Source: SXVE01 sp036388895
Lineage (GTDB): Bacteria; Acidobacteriota; Blastocatellia; Pyrinomonadales; Pyrinomonadaceae
DNA: 64,000 bases
NCBI GenBank assembly: GCA_036388895.1
Contig: DASVQY010000020.1
Span: 1-64,000, forward strand
Direction of reading: 5' to 3'
The stretch's first letter is position 1; every line of letters starts with the position of its first letter. Position numbers and translations under genes: made by a program. The notes under the pieces were generated by a model, which saw only the letters and a list, made by a program, of their open reading frames with translations, was not told where the DNA came from and did no database searches. This document shows, piece by piece, positions 60,850-64,000 of the stretch.

Positions 60850-62355
60850 ATGAAATTCTACAACCAAAACAAACGGTTATACACAATTCCGGCAATTTTT
60901 GCGATTTCGATTTTTTTCGCTCTTGCTATTGCCAGCGCGCTGACGCACCGTCCGCAAATTGACGAAGGAATGTTCGCCAGTCCCGCTTACAACTTAGCTA
61001 CCGAAGGGCATTTCGGAACGACCGTTCTCGAAACTGAAAAATCGCCCTTGACGCGCATTGAACAGAGAACATACTGGGTAATGCCGCTTTATCTTCTCAA
61101 CGCCGGCGCTTCGTTCAAAATTTTCGGCTTCAGCTTGTTTTCGATGCGTCTGGTCAATATTCTGTGGGGCTTCGGACTGCTTTTAGCGTGGTATTTTATC
61201 GTTTTGAAGCTATCGGAGAACAAAAAAATCGCTCTCACCTGTCTGATTCTGCTCGCCTGCGATTACACGATTCTCGACACGTCAGCGTCAGGACGAATGG
61301 ATATGATGAGCGCATCTCTGGGTTTCATCGGCATCGCGGCTTTTTTACTCGTTCGCGAGCGGAATCTTTTGCTCGCCGTTTTGTTAAGCCAATCTTTCGT
61401 TACCGCTTCGGGGTTGACGCATCCGAACGGCATAATGGCTTTTTTCGGATTGTTGTTTCTGACCTTTTATTACGATTTCCGGCGGCTAAAACTCAAACAT
61501 CTCGCCATCTCGCTGATTCCGTATCTTATCGGCGGAACAGCTTTCGGAATTTGGATTTTGCAGGATTATCCAGCCTTCAAAGACCAGTTTATAGACAACG
61601 CTTTGATGAGCGGCAGGATGAGCGGCGTCAGTTCACCGCTCGGCAGCTTTGTACGCGAATTTACCGAAAAATATCCGCACGCTTTCGGTTTGGCGGCAAA
61701 TTCCGGCGGGCATTCCGGTCCGATTTATTTGAAAAGTTTGATTTTGCTCGGCTACATCGTCGGAGTTTTCGGGGTATTGCTTACGAAACAGCTTCGCCGC
61801 AATCCGAATTACCGCGCTTTGTTGATTGCGACGGCGATTTATTTTGTCGTGATGTCGCTCGTTGACGGTCAGAAGCAGACGCCTTACCTCGTTCACATCG
61901 TGCCGTTTTACTCGGCGCTGCTGACGATTTACGCGAATTGGCTTTGGGAAAAACGAATTATTCCGGTTCCCGCTTTAGCGGCGGGAATGTGTCTTTTCCT
62001 CGCCCTGCAAGCGGGCGGAATGGCTCTGCGGATCAAACAAAACACTTACGGCAACTTTTACCAGCCTGCCGTTGATTATTTGAAACAAAACACCGGTGAA
62101 AAAGACATTATCATGGCGAGCTCGGATTTCGGTTTCGGATTGAGATTTCCCGACAACCTCGTTGACGACGGGCGCTTCGGTTTTTACACCGGAAAGCGAC
62201 CGAAATTTATAGTTTACGACAGCGCGGTTCATAGTTCGTGGGAAGAATCGAAACAGTTTTTTCCGGCTTTTTACGATTATTTCCCGAAACTCTTACGCGA
62301 AGAATACACGCTAGCTTACGAAAACGCAGGGTATAAAATTTACGAAAGAAAGTGA
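60850..62355 (+). CDS. GT39/ArnT-like membrane glycosyltransferase
   Basis: A 501-aa protein with about ten hydrophobic segments, using ATG 60850 (AAAGGA upstream). The first segment is followed by the Asp-Glu pair in HRPQIDEGMFASPAYN (about 38-53), the catalytic region of dolichyl/polyprenyl-phosphate sugar transferases of the PMT/ArnT group. It moves a sugar from a lipid carrier to a protein or lipid on the outer face of the membrane. The acceptor is unknown; the window holds no companion sugar-pathway genes. Confidence 0.87.
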   Translation: MKFYNQNKRLYTIPAIFAISIFFALAIASALTHRPQIDEGMFASPAYNLATEGHFGTTVLETEKSPLTRIEQRTYWVMPLYLLNAGASFKIFGFSLFSMRLVNILWGFGLLLAWYFIVLKLSENKKIALTCLILLACDYTILDTSASGRMDMMSASLGFIGIAAFLLVRERNLLLAVLLSQSFVTASGLTHPNGIMAFFGLLFLTFYYDFRRLKLKHLAISLIPYLIGGTAFGIWILQDYPAFKDQFIDNALMSGRMSGVSSPLGSFVREFTEKYPHAFGLAANSGGHSGPIYLKSLILLGYIVGVFGVLLTKQLRRNPNYRALLIATAIYFVVMSLVDGQKQTPYLVHIVPFYSALLTIYANWLWEKRIIPVPALAAGMCLFLALQAGGMALRIKQNTYGNFYQPAVDYLKQNTGEKDIIMASSDFGFGLRFPDNLVDDGRFGFYTGKRPKFIVYDSAVHSSWEESKQFFPAFYDYFPKLLREEYTLAYENAGYKIYERK

Positions 62356-62473
62356 AAAAAGTGACCGGTAGGAAGTGAAAAATAAGAAGTGAAAGTAGGA
62401 GATGAAGAATTTATCACTCTGTCCTCACTTCTCAGTTCTCATTTCTCATTTCTCAATTTTCATTTCTCACTTC
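62350..62473. repeat. inverted heptamer arrays (AGTGAAA-type / TCTCATT-type)
   Basis: The left arm is a looser series of GAAGTGA-like units (62350-62408). The right arm is regular: TCTCAGT, TCTCATT, TCTCATT, TCTCAAT, TTTCATT, TCTCACT (about 62430-62471). It fills the space between the two convergent genes, overlapping the end of the first, and may serve as a terminator. Confidence 0.82.
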
Positions 62474-64000
62474 TTATTTAACTCCAGCAATAACCTTTTT
62501 TTCCATTTCCGCTAAAGCAATTAAATCACAACCAATATCTTTTCCGTCGGTCGCTCTGCCTTTGTAAGCATTAGGTTCGCTCAAACGCATTTGATAGAAA
62601 TTTTCCGGTGGGTAACGCGCCGCTTCTGCGCCGATTATTACGTTTTTTCTGAAGGTAAGTTTGCTCGTATAAGCTCTGAGCGGCTCACTTCCGATTCCTC
62701 CGCCGCGTTTTCCGACGCCGATGATTCCGTATTCGTTGTGATTGCCGATATTATTCGTAAAAACGAAATTTGCGAGGGGCGCCGCGTCGAGCATTATCAA
62801 AGTTCCTGTGTTTTGAATCGTATTGTGATCGAGAGTTAAATTGTCGGGTCCCGCGCCGCTTGTCAAAAGCAGAAATCTGCCCGCGCTTTTATCGCCCCAG
62901 GAACCGCCGATTTCCGCAAAAAGATTATTTTCAAAGCGCACGTTGCGGTTTTGTACCGGAATATTCGGGTATTTCGGATCTCCGTAATCCGTTCCGGTCA
63001 TCGTCACCGCGTTAGCCGTTTTTCGCACGATGTTCGAGCGAAAAACGATGTCCTCGACTCGCGCGTCGGGACCGCTTTGAAAACTCGCCGGCGTGAAAAG
63101 AATCGCCGTTCCGTCCTGCGCCGATGCCCAATTGTTTTCAAAAACGTTTTCTTCGATGACGGCGCGCCGCATATCTTTTAATTCAAAAAGATTTTTCACG
63201 GCGTATTTGCCGCGCCATTCGGTTCTTTTCGTGACGTGATTGCGCCGAAACTCCAAATCAGCCGGATTCATTCCTTTGTGCGCCGTCGCGCCGCCGAAAA
63301 GAACGCCGATTCCCGACGCTTCAATATAATTATTGATAATCTTAAACGGTCCCGGCGCGTTCCAAGCGACAATCGCGTGTCCTTCGTCGTTCGTCAGACG
63401 AAAATCGGAAATGTGAGAATTCGTGATTTCTATATTTCGCCCGTTGATTGACAAACCGCTTCTCACGCTTCCGGTCTGACGCGAGTGCGCGTGAATATAG
63501 CAGCGATCAAAAGCGATATTTTGCGGGACTTGTTCCGTTCTGTTTTGTTCGTCGTCACCGATGGAAATCAGTTTCCAGACGTTTTCTTCCGGTCGGCTGA
63601 CGGAAAATTCCACGCCGAGAAAACGGTAATGATGCGCGCCGTTCGTCGCGATTATCACCGGATCGCCGGTCGCCGTAACGAGCTTCGGCAAAACGGACGC
63701 GTAACGCGTCGGGTCAATGCGCGTATCGGCGGGCGGAAGCTGTGAATCGCTGGCGGAAGACCGAATCGTAATGAATTCGCTGCCCGTCTTTTTCGGCAAA
63801 ACGAAATTTCCCTTAAAAGTCGCACCGGCTTCGAGTAAGATCGTGTCGCCTGATTTAGCGCGATTGAGCGCGGCTTGAAAATCGCCTCCGGCTTTGACAA
63901 CAATCGTCGCGCCTTCAACAGTAAACGCTTCGCCGAACGAAAGATTCTTTAAACCGAAAACCAAACCGACTATTAAAGGCAAAACAGAGAAAACACCGAT
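62474..64000 (-). CDS. right-handed beta-helix protein (start beyond the window)
   Basis: At least 508 aa are seen; the frame is open to the end of the window, so the true start lies further right. The visible N-terminus includes a hydrophobic segment (VFSVLPLIVGLVFGL), probably a signal peptide. Then VVKAGGDFQAALNRAKSGDTI is the typical start of a pectate-lyase-like parallel beta-helix. Repeated strands such as AFDRCYIHAHSRQT, IEITNSHISDFRL and VRFENNLFAEIGGSW form the coils. Such proteins bind or cut polysaccharides outside the cell. No catalytic residues can be assigned, and a non-enzymatic role is possible. Confidence 0.82.
   Translation of the reverse strand: MGVFSVLPLIVGLVFGLKNLSFGEAFTVEGATIVVKAGGDFQAALNRAKSGDTILLEAGATFKGNFVLPKKTGSEFITIRSSASDSQLPPADTRIDPTRYASVLPKLVTATGDPVIIATNGAHHYRFLGVEFSVSRPEENVWKLISIGDDEQNRTEQVPQNIAFDRCYIHAHSRQTGSVRSGLSINGRNIEITNSHISDFRLTNDEGHAIVAWNAPGPFKIINNYIEASGIGVLFGGATAHKGMNPADLEFRRNHVTKRTEWRGKYAVKNLFELKDMRRAVIEENVFENNWASAQDGTAILFTPASFQSGPDARVEDIVFRSNIVRKTANAVTMTGTDYGDPKYPNIPVQNRNVRFENNLFAEIGGSWGDKSAGRFLLLTSGAGPDNLTLDHNTIQNTGTLIMLDAAPLANFVFTNNIGNHNEYGIIGVGKRGGGIGSEPLRAYTSKLTFRKNVIIGAEAARYPPENFYQMRLSEPNAYKGRATDGKDIGCDLIALAEMEKKVIAGVK

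Overview
The window is a stretch of bacterial chromosome with moderate GC by eye. Typical markers are a Ser/Thr kinase with TolB-like and TPR parts, CSLREA, delta-60 and FG-GAP surface proteins, a B12-dependent methylmalonyl-CoA pathway, an RND efflux pump and many exported M16/M48/amidohydrolase-type proteins. This mix, together with Gram-negative envelope genes (TolC, a BamD-like lipoprotein partner), best fits Acidobacteriota, perhaps class Blastocatellia. That is inference from gene content, not from a marker phylogeny. No rRNA, CRISPR array or intact insertion sequence is visible; there is one tRNA, tRNA-Ala(CGC).

Layout. 1-10.2 kb is accessory in character. It holds a secreted unknown protein flanked by copies of a 28-bp dyad repeat, a hybrid histidine kinase, a CSLREA/FG-GAP surface protein, a SIR2-like protein, and a small block (S24 peptidase, 71-aa protein, SWIM zinc finger, excisionase-like HTH) that looks like the remnant of a mobile element. 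Four genes here carry five apparent one-base deletions, mostly in homopolymers. 10.2-26 kb holds housekeeping and small enzyme genes: HD hydrolase, tRNA-Ala, nuclease, ATP-grasp, site-2 protease, trpS, amidohydrolase, then a four-gene operon that starts with an ArsC/Spx-like gene with an in-frame TGA at its catalytic cysteine position, followed by scpA/scpB, an rRNA pseudouridine synthase and an acyl-CoA dehydrogenase. 26-34.7 kb carries meaB, the methylmalonyl-CoA epimerase gene, a PpiC-type foldase, mtnP, a sugar kinase, fabI and a LOG-family gene. 34.7-41.3 kb is a leftward block: cutA, a delta-60/FG-GAP protein, an M48 peptidase, a 23S rRNA uracil methyltransferase and unknown secreted proteins. 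41.6-46.7 kb runs rightward: methylmalonyl-CoA mutase large subunit, Rad52-like protein, a PilT-like ATPase with an extra N-terminal region. 46.7-56.8 kb runs leftward: an M16 peptidase pair and a complete AcrA-AcrB-TolC-type efflux operon. 56.9-64 kb holds rhodanese, a 2Fe-2S protein, glutaredoxin, the Ser/Thr kinase, a GT39-type glycosyltransferase and a beta-helix protein cut by the window end.

Functional links. MeaB, epimerase and mutase belong to one route, propionyl-CoA to succinyl-CoA, although the mutase lies 15 kb from the other two and its B12-binding subunit is not in the window. The acyl-CoA dehydrogenase fits the same catabolic theme. ScpA and ScpB are the kleisin and partner of the condensin complex. 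The three efflux genes form one leftward operon. Several small redox proteins (ArsC-like, rhodanese, 2Fe-2S, glutaredoxin) are spread over the window.

Most striking signals. (1) The ArsC/Spx-like gene reads through a TGA exactly where the catalytic Cys should be, with a small stem-loop downstream that meets the usual bacterial SECIS rules: a candidate selenoprotein. (2) About a dozen intergenic spacers hold arrays of 7-bp (sometimes 9-bp) tandem repeats, usually in two inverted arms that would fold into long hairpins. The heptamer differs from spacer to spacer, but arms within a spacer match; two arrays run into coding sequence. (3) A 28-bp dyad repeat occurs three times in the first 4.4 kb with conserved loop bases. 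(4) The cluster of same-direction frameshifts lies between 5 and 10 kb.
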